Positions 49,193-58,406 of a stretch of DNA of 64,000 nucleotides are shown here, piece by piece. Source of the stretch: Roseobacter sp. MH60115 (GTDB lineage Bacteria; Pseudomonadota; Alphaproteobacteria; Rhodobacterales; Rhodobacteraceae); NCBI RefSeq assembly GCF_015644665.1, contig NZ_JADOBQ010000001.1:1054001-1118000 (forward strand), written 5' to 3'. Every line of letters begins with the position of its first letter. Within the stretch, counting starts at the first letter, position 1. A model generated the notes under the pieces. The model worked only from the letters and a program-made list of their open reading frames with translations. It searched no databases and was not told the origin of the DNA. The translations under genes and the position numbers were made by a program.

Positions 49193-49512
49193 TTAAGCTC
49201 TCCATGCGGCGCTGAGGCCAGCGTCAAAAAGGTTCGGTCTTCGCGCAGCAAGAACTTCTCCGACTGGGCAAAGGCATAGTTTTCGCGGCCCAGGGGGTCA
49301 TCGGCAAGCCGCGCGCGATACGCTTCATAGGCGGCAAGGCTGGGGATGTTGTAAAGCCCATAGGCCAGGGTCGATGATCCTTCATGTGGGGCGAAATATC
49401 CAATCAGATCGGCACCACAGCGCGGGATCGCCTGACCCCAGTTGCGGGCGTATCTGATGAAGTTGTCGCGTTTGGTCGGGTCGATCTGATAGCGAATGAT
49501 ACAGGTCAGCAT
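49189..49512 (-). CDS. NIPSNAP-family protein
   Basis: The 107-residue protein is a small dimeric alpha-beta barrel of the NIPSNAP type ([20 protein letters not shown], the [26 protein letters not shown] stretch). The function of the family in bacteria is unclear. AAAGGAGA precedes the ATG. It heads a two-gene operon with the ABM protein, divergent from the ArsR gene, and the two starts are only 72 bp apart, so one regulator could control both. Confidence 0.78.
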   Translation of the reverse strand: MLTCIIRYQIDPTKRDNFIRYARNWGQAIPRCGADLIGYFAPHEGSSTLAYGLYNIPSLAAYEAYRARLADDPLGRENYAFAQSEKFLLREDRTFLTLASAPHGELK

Positions 49513-49566
49513 GTCAATCTCCTTTGATGCACATCTGTGTCATAGCGAATTGATCTCTGCGGATGC

Positions 49567-49582
49567 TTCGATTAACGTCGAA
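49567..49582. promoter_or_regulatory. probable ArsR-family operator
   Basis: TTCGA-N6-TCGAA is a perfect 5-bp inverted repeat two bases before the ArsR start codon and between divergent genes. Position and symmetry fit autoregulation and control of the NIPSNAP-ABM pair. Confidence 0.5.
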
Positions 49583-49584
49583 CT

Positions 49585-50274
49585 ATGAAAGAAGGACCGG
49601 ATATCGCCCGTGTGGCGGCGCTGATCGGAGATCCGGCGCGGGCCAACATGCTCACCGCGCTGATGACGGGCAAGGCGCTAACCGCGACGGAACTGGCGGC
49701 GGAGGCGGGCATCACCAGCCAGACCGCCAGCACGCATCTGGCCAAGCTGGATGGTGGAAACCTGCTGCGGGTGCGCAAGCAGGGGCGGCACAAGTACTTC
49801 TCCCTTGCGACAGATGACGTGGCTGCGGTTCTGGAAGGGCTGATGGGGCTGGCGGCCAAGAGCGGCCATCTGCGCACGCGCACCGGGCCTCGCGATGCAT
49901 CGCTGCGCAAGGCGCGGGTCTGTTACAACCACCTGGCGGGTGACATGGGCATCCGCATGTTCGACAGCTTTCACGGGCGTGGATTCCTGGCGCTGGAGGA
50001 TGAAAACCTCCAACTCACGCGCACTGGTGCGGAGTTCATGACCGGGTTCGGGATCGATCTCGACAGCCTCACCGCGCAGAAATCGCCGCTGTGCCGGGAA
50101 TGCCTGGACTGGAGCGCGCGGCGCTCTCATCTGGCGGGCAGTCTGGGGCGCGCATTGCTTGCGCGGATTGAAACGCTGGGTTGGGCCAGACGGGACGCGG
50201 GCAGCCGCGCCGTGATCTTCACGCAGCGCGGCGAGGCCGCTTTTGCGGAGCGGCTTGCGGTCACGCCGGTCTGA
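49585..50274 (+). CDS. ArsR-type winged-helix regulator with extended C terminus
   Basis: The 229-residue protein has an ArsR/HTH_20-like domain in residues 1-85 (ALIGDPARANMLTALMTG, then ELAAEAGITSQTASTHLAKL). The remaining 140 residues are longer than classic ArsR and contain paired cysteines (SPLCRECLDW), possibly a metal or redox site. It is divergent from the NIPSNAP-ABM genes with a palindrome at its start and precedes the ABC receptor gene by 264 bp. Confidence 0.85.
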   Translation: MKEGPDIARVAALIGDPARANMLTALMTGKALTATELAAEAGITSQTASTHLAKLDGGNLLRVRKQGRHKYFSLATDDVAAVLEGLMGLAAKSGHLRTRTGPRDASLRKARVCYNHLAGDMGIRMFDSFHGRGFLALEDENLQLTRTGAEFMTGFGIDLDSLTAQKSPLCRECLDWSARRSHLAGSLGRALLARIETLGWARRDAGSRAVIFTQRGEAAFAERLAVTPV

Positions 50275-50538
50275 TCCATCTAAGCGCGCTGCGACGGGGC
50301 AGACCTGCGCAAAAAGGGCGTGGATCTGCGGGACACAAGGGTCACGCGCCGCAGGCGGAAATGACCTCTCTTTTCCCATGTCTGCCGTTTCCTGCGCCTC
50401 TGACCGGATCGCCAGCACCAAAAAACAGACATTTCGCAATGCCTCGTAAACCTTTGGATATCTGAGAACCCTCCCTGCCCGTGGCAGGCTGGCGCAGGGG
50501 TGCGTGTGCAGCACGGCCCGGATCATTGGGAGGACAGA

Positions 50539-51804
50539 ATGTACAAGAATTTCATGACGGGTACGTCGATGCTGGCGCTGCTGCTGGGGGCCGGGGCTGC
50601 CTTGGCCGATGCTCATGGTGGACCGCTGAAGGTGGGGGTGCTGGCCACGCTGGAAGGCACCTACACGGCATTGGGCGAAGACGGTGTGCGCGGGCTCCGG
50701 ACCGCTCTGGCGCAAGCGGACAATCAGGCCGGTGGCCGCGAAATCGAAGTGATCATCCAGTCAACCGACACCAGCCCCGACAGCGCGGTGCGCGGCGCGC
50801 GCAAACTGGTCGAGCAGGACGGCGTGGCGATCGTGATCGGCCCATTGTCGGGATCCGAAGGGATCGCCATTCGCGACTATTCCAAGACGCAGCCTGATGT
50901 GACCTTCATCAACGGCATCTCGGGCGCGATGGAGACGACCTACGTCACGCCGTCAGATAATTTCTTCCGCTTCAACACCGATGGGGCGCAATGGTCCGTG
51001 GGGCTGGGCGATTATGTCTTCAACGAGAAGGGATGGGAGGTCGTCGCGACCGTGGGCGAGGATTACTCCTTTGTCTACACGCAGGTCATGGGCTTCGTGA
51101 CTGATTTCTGCCAGGCGGGCGGCGAGGTGACTGAACGGCTCTGGGTGCCTCTAGGCACCAAGGACTTCGGCTCGATCATTGCGGCTTTGCCGGATGACGT
51201 CGACGCGATCTATCTCGGGCTAGGCGGCGGCGATGCGGTCAACTTCCTCAATCAGTATCAACAGGCGGGCGGCGATGCCAACCTCATCGGGGGCTCGATC
51301 ATGGTCGATGGCACCGTGCTCAATTCCAAGGGCGACGCCAAGAACGCACTTATCGGCACACCGTCCTCGGGACCGCAGGCCGACACCTGGGACGATCCGG
51401 ACTGGCAGGCCTACGTCAAGGCCTATCAGGATACCTTCGCACCTGAGGATCGTTTCCCATCACCGTCGCTGCTGGCCACGGGGTACTACAATGCCACCTC
51501 GGCCATGCTGCAATGTTTGGGCGAAGTTGGGGGCGATCTGTCGGACGGGCAGGCGGCCTTCCGCGAGTGCCTCACCGGGCTGGAGCTTGATGCGCCCAAC
51601 GGAACCATCACGCTGGATGAAAACCGTCAGGCCATCGGGTCCAACTTCGTCTCCGAAGTGGTGGAGCTGGACGATGGCTCGCTGGTGACGCAGATGGTCA
51701 AGAAGGTGGATGGCGTGAACCAGACGCTCGGTCTGGAAAAGGCCGCCTTCGACGGGGTCGGCCTGCCATCACGCGACACACCGGCCTGTCAGAGCTCTTA
51801 CTGA
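50539..51804 (+). CDS. branched-chain-amino-acid-type ABC receptor
   Basis: The 421-residue protein has a signal peptide (MYKNFMTGTSMLALLLGAGAALA) and a Peripla_BP_6 (LivK-type) two-lobe fold beginning LKVGVLATLEGTYTALGEDG. GGGAGGA lies just before the ATG at 50539, which excludes the longer frame. It is separated from its permeases by two enzyme genes and an AraC gene. The ligand is unknown; the neighbouring dehydrogenases suggest an oxidisable small molecule, not an amino acid. A strong hairpin follows. Confidence 0.88.
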   Translation: MYKNFMTGTSMLALLLGAGAALADAHGGPLKVGVLATLEGTYTALGEDGVRGLRTALAQADNQAGGREIEVIIQSTDTSPDSAVRGARKLVEQDGVAIVIGPLSGSEGIAIRDYSKTQPDVTFINGISGAMETTYVTPSDNFFRFNTDGAQWSVGLGDYVFNEKGWEVVATVGEDYSFVYTQVMGFVTDFCQAGGEVTERLWVPLGTKDFGSIIAALPDDVDAIYLGLGGGDAVNFLNQYQQAGGDANLIGGSIMVDGTVLNSKGDAKNALIGTPSSGPQADTWDDPDWQAYVKAYQDTFAPEDRFPSPSLLATGYYNATSAMLQCLGEVGGDLSDGQAAFRECLTGLELDAPNGTITLDENRQAIGSNFVSEVVELDDGSLVTQMVKKVDGVNQTLGLEKAAFDGVGLPSRDTPACQSSY

Positions 51805-51811
51805 ACACCTG

Positions 51812-51838
51812 CTGGCCCGGCCGTGATGGTCGGGCCAG
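51812..51838 (+). terminator. hairpin after the ABC receptor gene
   Basis: An 11-bp stem with one G-T pair (CTGGCCCGGCC / GGTCGGGCCAG, loop GTGAT) starts 7 bp after the stop. No T-run follows. It could terminate partially or protect receptor mRNA, raising receptor over downstream products. Confidence 0.55.
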
Positions 51839-51907
51839 TTGCGTCTCACCGCATCGTCTTCACCTGTCTGCTGCGACATGCGGGCCAATTCCCTTTGCTT
51901 TTTCGAT

Positions 51908-52993
51908 ATGACCCTGATCACGCTGCACTCCCGGATCCATTTCGCGCGCGATGTGCTCGAAGAAGCGCTGCGCGCCGAGGTTGATGAAAACCGTCTCGCG
52001 CATGCGCTGCTGCTCTGTCCCGTTGCCTTTTGTGAGGGTGAATTTCTGTCGCGGGTGGAAAGCGGGCTCAGTAGCTGCGCAGAGGTGACGCTGCGCGTCA
52101 TCACCCCGGCGCAGAGCAAATATGATACGGGGGCGTATGCTCGGGAGGTCGAGCGCGCCCGAACCGTCGATGTTATCATCGCCTTCGGGACCATGGAATG
52201 CATTGCCCACGGGCGCAAATGCCGGCACGAGATTGTGACAGCGCGCTACCGGCAGCTGGCGGGCCGCAGGCGTGATCCGGCGCGCAAGACTGCGCTGCAG
52301 CCCGCATTTTTCGTGATCCCGGGCATTGAGGGGCTGCCTGATCCCTGCCTGGAAAGCACAACGCAGAGCAGTTTCAAGACCGCCCCGCCCGGCGTGATCA
52401 TCTGCGACCCTTCGGTGATCGACGCGGCCAGCGAGGTCGAGATTGCCCGCGCGGTTGCCCAGACCATGGGGCGGTGCCTGAACGTGCTGGGCGCGCAGGC
52501 CTTCAACCCGCTGGCGGACGGGCTGGCCATCGACGGCTTGGCGCGGCTGGCGCGGATGATGGATGATGGCGCCCCGGTGATGGCGCCCCACGACCGGTTG
52601 CGCGATGTGATGGCCGCGACGTTGAACGGGGCTCTGGCGCTGCAAAAGGGCACCGGGCTGGTGGAAGCCCTGCGGTTTTCCTTCGGCAAGGCGGTGGGGC
52701 GCGAGTTGGACGGGGCGCTGCTTTACCGGGTGATGCTGGCGCGGATGCTGGATGCGGCAGAAGCGCCAGACACCGCGATGATCGCCCGTGTGCTGGGCGT
52801 CCCCCCGGGCGCCGGGCTGCCCGAATTCGTGGCCGGGCAGATGGCCGCGCTTCCCCTGCCGGGGACGTTGCAGGAGATGGACATCCGCTGGGACGAAGTC
52901 GAACAGGCGGTGGGGTTCATGGAACCGAAATTCGGCACGCCGCAGATGCGCTCGCAGGCCCAGCTGAGACAGGTGTTGCAGGATGTCTATTGA
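51908..52993 (+). CDS. iron-containing alcohol dehydrogenase-like protein lacking metal ligands
   Basis: From ATG at 51908 the product has 361 residues with the outline of a group III (Fe) alcohol dehydrogenase: an N-terminal nucleotide-domain-like half (VDVIIAFGTMECIAHG where active enzymes have AVGGGS-I-D) and a helical half starting PPGVIICDPSVID. At the sites for metal ligands the sequence does not carry them: D-x-x-x-H is replaced by GRCLNVLG, and the two histidines by GLVEALRF and ELDGALL. It may be a non-catalytic binding or regulatory protein. The start is uncertain (51839 or 51878 possible, no clear ribosome site). An aldehyde dehydrogenase gene follows by 12 bp. Confidence 0.68.
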   Translation: MTLITLHSRIHFARDVLEEALRAEVDENRLAHALLLCPVAFCEGEFLSRVESGLSSCAEVTLRVITPAQSKYDTGAYAREVERARTVDVIIAFGTMECIAHGRKCRHEIVTARYRQLAGRRRDPARKTALQPAFFVIPGIEGLPDPCLESTTQSSFKTAPPGVIICDPSVIDAASEVEIARAVAQTMGRCLNVLGAQAFNPLADGLAIDGLARLARMMDDGAPVMAPHDRLRDVMAATLNGALALQKGTGLVEALRFSFGKAVGRELDGALLYRVMLARMLDAAEAPDTAMIARVLGVPPGAGLPEFVAGQMAALPLPGTLQEMDIRWDEVEQAVGFMEPKFGTPQMRSQAQLRQVLQDVY

Positions 52994-53005
52994 GGGTGGG
53001 TGGGC

Positions 53006-54436
53006 ATGAAACCGAACTGGATCAACGGTGCATGGGTCCCTGCGGGCAGTGCGCGCGACAACATCAACCCCTCCGACACGCGTGACGTCATCGGCGCCTA
53101 TGCCGAGGCGGGGCGGGCAGAGACAGAAGCGGCGATTACGGCGGCAGCAGCGGCCTTTGAGGGCTGGAGCCATTCCCCGGTAGAGCAACGCCACGACATC
53201 CTGCGGCGGATCGGCGATGACATCCTCGCCCGCAAATCAGAGATCGCCGAGATGCTGGCCCGCGAGGAGGGCAAGATCCTGCGCGAGGCCCTGGGCGAGA
53301 CCGAACGCGCGGGGCGGATTTTCCACTTCTTCGCCGGGGAGGCCCTGCGGCTCTCAGGGGAAATGCTTCCCTCGGTGCGTCCCGGCGTCGGCATCGAGGT
53401 GACCCGCGAGCCGGTCGGCCCTGTAGGGCTGATCACCCCGTGGAATTTCCCCATTGCCATCCCCGCCTGGAAAATCGCCCCGGCGCTTTGCTATGGCAAC
53501 ACGGTGGTTTTCAAACCGGCGGAACTGGTGCCCGGCACGGCGTGGCTCCTGAGCGAGATCATTGCGGGTGCCGGGCTGCCTGCTGGCGTTTTCAACCTCG
53601 TCATGGGCCCCGGACGCGTGGTCGGCCAGGCGATGCTGGACGCGCCAGAGCTGCGCGCCATCAGTTTCACCGGCTCACAGGCCACGGGGCGGATCGTGGC
53701 CGAGGCGAGCCTGCGGCACGCGCGCAGGTTTCAGGCGGAGATGGGAGGCAAGAACCCGCTTGTCGTGCTGGATGACGCCGATCTGGATCTCGCCACCGAT
53801 GCCGCCCTCGATGGGGCGTTCTTTTCTACCGGCCAGCGCTGCACGGCCAGTTCAAGGCTGATTGTCACTGACGGCATCCACGGCCGTTTCGTCGAGATGC
53901 TGACCGAAAAGACCCGCGCGCTGAAGGTGGGCCCCGCGCTGGACCCCGACTCGCAGATTGGCCCTGTGGTGGATCAGACCCAGCTCGATCAGGATCTCGC
54001 TTACATTGAAGGGGCGCGGCGCGACGGGGCCAATCTACGTGCGGGTGGTGAGGTTGTGCGCTGCGACACGCCGGGGTTTTTTCTCGCCCCGACGCTCTTT
54101 ACGGACACTGACCCTGCGATGCGGATCAACCGCGAAGAGGTTTTCGGCCCGGTGGCCACGGTCCTGCGCGCGCGTGACTACGATCATGCGCTGAGCCTCG
54201 CCAATGACACAGACTTCGGGCTCACCGCCGGGATCTGCACCGGCTCGCTGAAACATGCCCAGCACTTCAAGCGGCATGCAAAGGCGGGGATGGTCATGGT
54301 CAACCTGCCCACCGCCGGGGTCGACTATCACGTGCCCTTTGGCGGCACCAAGGGCTCCAGCATGGGCCCGCGCGAGCAGGGCCGCTATGCCGCGGAGTTC
54401 TTCACCACCGTCAAGACCGCCTACACCTGGGCATAA
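53006..54436 (+). CDS. aldehyde dehydrogenase, ketoglutarate-semialdehyde type
   Basis: The 476-residue NAD(P)-dependent dehydrogenase has the catalytic C279 (STGQRCTASSR), the general base E245 (EMGGKNPLVVLDDADLDLA), the Rossmann-like FTGSQATGR loop and PWNFP. The C-terminal PFGGTKGSSMGPREQGRYA resembles alpha-ketoglutarate semialdehyde dehydrogenases. The ATG at 53006 follows GGGTGGG; a GTG two codons earlier is possible. It lies 12 bp after the alcohol-dehydrogenase-like gene and before the AraC gene. Substrate specificity is inferred only from resemblance. Confidence 0.9.
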   Translation: MKPNWINGAWVPAGSARDNINPSDTRDVIGAYAEAGRAETEAAITAAAAAFEGWSHSPVEQRHDILRRIGDDILARKSEIAEMLAREEGKILREALGETERAGRIFHFFAGEALRLSGEMLPSVRPGVGIEVTREPVGPVGLITPWNFPIAIPAWKIAPALCYGNTVVFKPAELVPGTAWLLSEIIAGAGLPAGVFNLVMGPGRVVGQAMLDAPELRAISFTGSQATGRIVAEASLRHARRFQAEMGGKNPLVVLDDADLDLATDAALDGAFFSTGQRCTASSRLIVTDGIHGRFVEMLTEKTRALKVGPALDPDSQIGPVVDQTQLDQDLAYIEGARRDGANLRAGGEVVRCDTPGFFLAPTLFTDTDPAMRINREEVFGPVATVLRARDYDHALSLANDTDFGLTAGICTGSLKHAQHFKRHAKAGMVMVNLPTAGVDYHVPFGGTKGSSMGPREQGRYAAEFFTTVKTAYTWA

Positions 54437-54568
54437 TCAGAGCGATGCATTTATACCGAATCGTCTGTTTCCAGCGCATTTTCGTTGCCAAGTCACATGC
54501 GCTGCCGCATCCTCTAGCCCGCGATGAACGGCCACAGAAGCCGACGCGCACATAGGGAGGACTGCTGC

Positions 54569-55384
54569 ATGAGCAAAGCGCTTGCAGTTAGTCATGGGGA
54601 GTTTGGACGCGCGGCGCTTTACGATCTCGACCGTCCGATCACAACCCATGCGCACCGCGAAGGGCATCTGATCTTTCGCGTTGGAGGAGCCGTACCGAAT
54701 GTCCGGATCCGCAACAAGCTCGTCCGCTGTGGCAATGGATACGCCGCTGCCGTCAGCCCGTGGGAGCCGCATTCCTTCGACACGCCGCAAGGCCCCTGCC
54801 TGTCGCTTGTGCTCTACATCAAGCCGATGTGGTTTCTCGAAAACACCGGCAGTTCCGAGTTCGCGCTGGACTTCGGCACCGCCCAGCTGCCGCTCACGCC
54901 GGACATCCAGGCGCTGATCAACCGGCTGACCAGCCTGATGGTGATGGATGAGACCGATATGGGCGTGGAACAGCTATTGATCGAACTCACGTCCAGCTGT
55001 TATGCGCTGTCCTGGCGCCATGGTACGCGCAAGTGCAGCTACCAGTCGGCCCTGCGGTTCAGCGATTTCCGTATCCGCCGGTCGCAGAAGCTGATGACAA
55101 ATTACCTCAGCGATCACGAAGGGCTGGATCGGCTCGCCGCCGAGGTCGGGCTGTCACGTCCGCATTTCTTCAAGCTGTTCAAAAAGCAGACCGGGGTGAC
55201 GCCGAACATCTACTTCAACACCCTGCGGTCGGAACGCGCGATCGAGACGCTGGTGACCACTGATAAATCCGTGACCGAGATCGCCCATGATCTGGGCTTT
55301 GCCTCGCAGGCGTCCTTCACCCGCTTCTTTACCTGCAACATCGGCATCGCCCCCACCGAATACAAACGCGTCGCCCATCACTAG
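54569..55384 (+). CDS. AraC-family transcriptional regulator
   Basis: The 271-residue protein has an N-terminal cupin-like sensor (HAHREGHLIFRVGG near residues 28-41) and a C-terminal double helix-turn-helix (about 175-271: LAAEVGLSRPHFFKLFKKQT, then IAHDLGFASQASFTRFF). The ATG at 54569 follows GGGAGGA, so the longer frame is not used. It precedes the permease genes by 175 bp and probably activates them or the upstream enzymes. The effector is unknown. Confidence 0.9.
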   Translation: MSKALAVSHGEFGRAALYDLDRPITTHAHREGHLIFRVGGAVPNVRIRNKLVRCGNGYAAAVSPWEPHSFDTPQGPCLSLVLYIKPMWFLENTGSSEFALDFGTAQLPLTPDIQALINRLTSLMVMDETDMGVEQLLIELTSSCYALSWRHGTRKCSYQSALRFSDFRIRRSQKLMTNYLSDHEGLDRLAAEVGLSRPHFFKLFKKQTGVTPNIYFNTLRSERAIETLVTTDKSVTEIAHDLGFASQASFTRFFTCNIGIAPTEYKRVAHH

Positions 55385-55458
55385 CGGCGCAGAATTACCG
55401 ACGCTGGGGCACTGGTGAAGACTTTTGGATACGCGCCTGCAGACAAGCATTGGCTAAC

Positions 55459-55472
55459 CTCCCAAGTGGGAG
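55459..55472. promoter_or_regulatory. palindrome upstream of the LivH-type operon
   Basis: CTCCCA-AG-TGGGAG is a perfect 6-bp inverted repeat about 35 bp before the leader ORF. It may be a regulator site; no second copy was seen upstream of the receptor gene. Confidence 0.3.
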
Positions 55473-55506
55473 TGCGCAGAACGGGCGCATTTCAAGGGAG
55501 GACACT

Positions 55507-55563
55507 ATGCTGCTGCAGCACGTCTGTGCAGATCATCCAGCCGCAGTCGGGGCAGCGCCGTGA
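55507..55563 (+). CDS. 18-codon leader ORF coupled to the LivH-type gene
   Basis: An ATG preceded by a near-ideal ribosome site (AAGGGAGGACACT) opens a frame encoding MLLQHVCADHPAAVGAAP and ending in TGA at 55561-55563. The stop overlaps the GTG of the permease gene (GTGA). The permease has no ribosome site of its own at that start, so its translation probably depends on this leader. No run of one amino acid codon suggests classical attenuation. Confidence 0.6.
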   Translation: MLLQHVCADHPAAVGAAP

Positions 55564-56582
55564 GGGCCGTGGTTGCGCGGCATCCGGTGTGGTCCGGTGT
55601 TCTGGCCCTTTTGGCCCTGATCCTGCTCTATCTGGTCTTTGCAGTCTGGCCTGACGCGCTGATCGACCGGATCGGCCGCAAGAAGGTCTTTCTTAATGCG
55701 CTCTTCAACGGCATCACGCTCGGCGGGCTCTATTTCCTCGTGGCCTCCGGTTTCACCCTGATCTTCGGGCTGATGCGTAATGTGAACCTCGCGCATGGCT
55801 CGCTCTACCTGCTGGGCGGCTACATCGGGTTTTTCATCGCGGATGTGACCGGGCTCTGGCTGCTGGCCTTTCCGGTGGCTTTCCTGGTCGTTGGGCTTCT
55901 GGGTGTTCTGCTGCAGATCTTCGTCTTTCGCCGGATGGAGGGGCAGGATCTGCGCCAGACGCTGGTCACCATCGGCATTTCCATCGTGCTGGCCGATCTG
56001 ATGCTCTGGGGCGTGGGGGGTGATTTCTACAACATCAACCCGCCCCGCTGGCTGTCGGGCCCGCTGGAGACCGGGCTGATCACCAGCGAACGGGTGCGCA
56101 GCTCGGGCGAGGTGGTCACCTCCTACCTCAAATATCCCATGGTGCGGATCGTGATCTTCCTGGCCTCCGTGGTCATCGGGGTTGCGATGTGGCTGGTACT
56201 GAACCGCACGCGCATCGGCATGCTGGTGCGCGCCGGTGTCGATGACCGCGATATGCTGAGCGCCACCGGCGCGCGCATTCAGCTTGTCTTTGTTGGCGTC
56301 TTCTTCTTTGGTGCGGGGCTTGCCGGGCTTGCAGGCGTGGTGGGCGGCACCTTCCAGTCGGTCGCACCGGGGGAGGACATCCGCTTTCTGCTGGCCTCGC
56401 TGGTGGTGGTCATCGTCGGCGGCATGGGGTCGATCCCGGGCGCGGCGCTGGGGGCGCTGCTGATCGGCTGTGCCGAGCAGTTCGGCTCGGTCTACTTCCC
56501 CACCTATGCCGTGGTGCTGACCTTCTTGATCATGGTGGTGGTGCTGGCCTTCCGCCCGCAGGGCCTCTTGGGGCGCGGCTGA
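55560..56582 (+). CDS. ABC permease, LivH type
   Basis: The 340-residue permease has about nine membrane helices and LivH motifs: NGITLGGLYFLVASGFTLIFG, MRNVNLAHGSLYLLGGYIG, and the C-terminal FRPQGLLGRG. The GTG start overlaps the stop of the leader ORF; another GTG lies nine bases on. It forms a heterodimer with the LivM-type product, whose gene starts 1 bp after its stop. Confidence 0.9.
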   Translation: MRAVVARHPVWSGVLALLALILLYLVFAVWPDALIDRIGRKKVFLNALFNGITLGGLYFLVASGFTLIFGLMRNVNLAHGSLYLLGGYIGFFIADVTGLWLLAFPVAFLVVGLLGVLLQIFVFRRMEGQDLRQTLVTIGISIVLADLMLWGVGGDFYNINPPRWLSGPLETGLITSERVRSSGEVVTSYLKYPMVRIVIFLASVVIGVAMWLVLNRTRIGMLVRAGVDDRDMLSATGARIQLVFVGVFFFGAGLAGLAGVVGGTFQSVAPGEDIRFLLASLVVVIVGGMGSIPGAALGALLIGCAEQFGSVYFPTYAVVLTFLIMVVVLAFRPQGLLGRG

Positions 56583-56583
56583 G

Positions 56584-57639
56584 ATGGCGATGCCCGAGAT
56601 CACCCGCGCGGCGGCCCCGCAGGACAGCCGGCTCTGGGTGGAGCGGATCCCGCCAGCCTATTGGATCATCGGCGTGATCCTCCTGATCATCCCCTCCTTC
56701 GCCTCCGATTTCGTCATGTTCCAGATCTTCGGCTGGACCTTCATCCTTGGCATGATCGCCACGTCGCTGATGTTTCTGGGCGGCTACGGCGGCATGGTCA
56801 GCCTCGCGCAGATGACCTTTGCGGGCGTCGCGGGCTATATGGTGGCGATCTTTGGGGACAGCGCGATCACCAACATATCCATGGGCTGGCCGTGGTACAT
56901 CACCATCCCACTGGCGCTGCTGATCGCGGTGATCTTTGCCACCTGCATCGGCTGGCTCGCGGTGCGGACCGAGGGCATCTACACCATCATGATCACGCTG
57001 GCCATCGCGGCGGCGTTTTTCTATTTCACCCGGCAAAACTACGACATTTTCAACGGGTTTCAGGGCTTCAACTCGGTCCTGCCGCCGCGGCTCTTCGGGG
57101 TCAACTGGCGCGGGCCGGAGGCGTTTTACTACCTCACGCTCTTCTGGGCGGCAGCAACCTATTTTGCCGTGCTCTACATCTCGCGCGCGCCTTTCGGCCT
57201 GGCGCTGCAGGGGGTGCGCGACAACCCGCGGCGCATGGCGGCGCTGGGGTTTAACGTCACCGCGCACCGGGTTGCGGCCTATGCGTTTTCGGCCATTCCG
57301 GCGGGCCTGGGCGGCATCCTGCTGACCTGGCAATCGGCGCAGATCAGCCCCGGCACCGTCGGCATCCAGCCCGCTATCGACATCCTGATCATCGCGGTGG
57401 TGGGCGGGATGCGCCACCCGGCAGGCGCCTTCATCGGGGCGTTTCTCTACGTGATCCTCAAGACCTTTGCCGTCGATGTGCTGATCGCCCTTGGGCTCAG
57501 CGGCGACCGGTTCCAGTTGCTGATCGGACTGGGCTTCCTGCTGGTGGTCTTTTTCTCCGAAGACGGGCTCCTGGGTCTCTGGCACAAGCTGCGCGCCAGC
57601 CGTGCCCGCGATCCGCTGACCGGGGAGCGCCGCTCATGA
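56584..57639 (+). CDS. ABC permease, LivM type
   Basis: The 351-residue permease has about ten hydrophobic segments and the LivM pattern GGYGGMVSLAQMTFAGVAGY, then GVRDNPRRMAALGFNV and VVGGMRHPAGAFIGAFLY. It partners the LivH-type subunit. ATG at 56584 or 56590 is possible. Its end overlaps the ATPase gene by 4 bp. Confidence 0.9.
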   Translation: MAMPEITRAAAPQDSRLWVERIPPAYWIIGVILLIIPSFASDFVMFQIFGWTFILGMIATSLMFLGGYGGMVSLAQMTFAGVAGYMVAIFGDSAITNISMGWPWYITIPLALLIAVIFATCIGWLAVRTEGIYTIMITLAIAAAFFYFTRQNYDIFNGFQGFNSVLPPRLFGVNWRGPEAFYYLTLFWAAATYFAVLYISRAPFGLALQGVRDNPRRMAALGFNVTAHRVAAYAFSAIPAGLGGILLTWQSAQISPGTVGIQPAIDILIIAVVGGMRHPAGAFIGAFLYVILKTFAVDVLIALGLSGDRFQLLIGLGFLLVVFFSEDGLLGLWHKLRASRARDPLTGERRS

Positions 57640-58406
57640 ATGCACGCGGCAGCACCGGCACCGAAAACGCACTGGAATTGCGCGGTGTGTCGAAACGCTT
57701 CGGCGCGCTGGCCGCGCTCAGCGATATCGAGCTGACCGTGCGGCCGGGTGAGCGGCGCGCGGTGCTCGGCTCCAACGGGGCGGGCAAGACCACGCTCTTC
57801 AACTGCATCACTGGTGATTTTCCACCTTCCGAAGGCTCGATCCGGTTCTTTGGCGAAGACATCACCGCCTTTCCCGCGCAGGAGCGTATCCGCCGGGGGC
57901 TGCGGCGCACCTATCAGATCTCGTTGCTCTTCTCGGGGCTGACGGTGATCGACAATGTCTATCTGGCCTGCCTCGGGGTCTCTCGCGGGCGGTTCTCCTT
58001 TCTACGTGCGCGCCGGGACGACGCGCTTGTCGCCTCCGCCGAGGAGCTGACCCGGATGGTCAACCTCTGGGATGCCCGCGACACCATGGTCAGCGATCTC
58101 AGCTACGGCCAGCAGCGCCAGCTGGAGATCGCGATGGCGCTGTCGGGCGCGCCGCGCTTCATCCTCTTTGACGAACCCGCCGCCGGGCTTAGCCCGACGG
58201 AGCGGCGCGAGCTCATCACCATCCTCAACGGGCTGCCCGACCACATGGGCTACATCATCATCGAGCATGACATGGACGTCGCCCTCCGCGTCTCCGAATA
58301 CGTATCGATGATGCACAACGGGCGCATCTTCAAGGAGGGCAAACCGGCGGAGATCGAGGACGACCCGGAAGTGCAGGCGCTCTATCTCGGGGGGGACGCG
58401 GCATGA
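57636..58406 (+). CDS. ABC ATPase, LivG type
   Basis: The 256-residue ATPase has Walker [10 protein letters not shown] (about 45-53), a signature replaced by [12 protein letters not shown] as is usual in LivG proteins, Walker [14 protein letters not shown], and the H-loop in [10 protein letters not shown]. It couples ATP hydrolysis to import through the two permeases. Start and stop overlap neighbours as ATGA, a sign of tight coupling with the next ATPase gene. Confidence 0.93.
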   Translation: MNARGSTGTENALELRGVSKRFGALAALSDIELTVRPGERRAVLGSNGAGKTTLFNCITGDFPPSEGSIRFFGEDITAFPAQERIRRGLRRTYQISLLFSGLTVIDNVYLACLGVSRGRFSFLRARRDDALVASAEELTRMVNLWDARDTMVSDLSYGQQRQLEIAMALSGAPRFILFDEPAAGLSPTERRELITILNGLPDHMGYIIIEHDMDVALRVSEYVSMMHNGRIFKEGKPAEIEDDPEVQALYLGGDAA

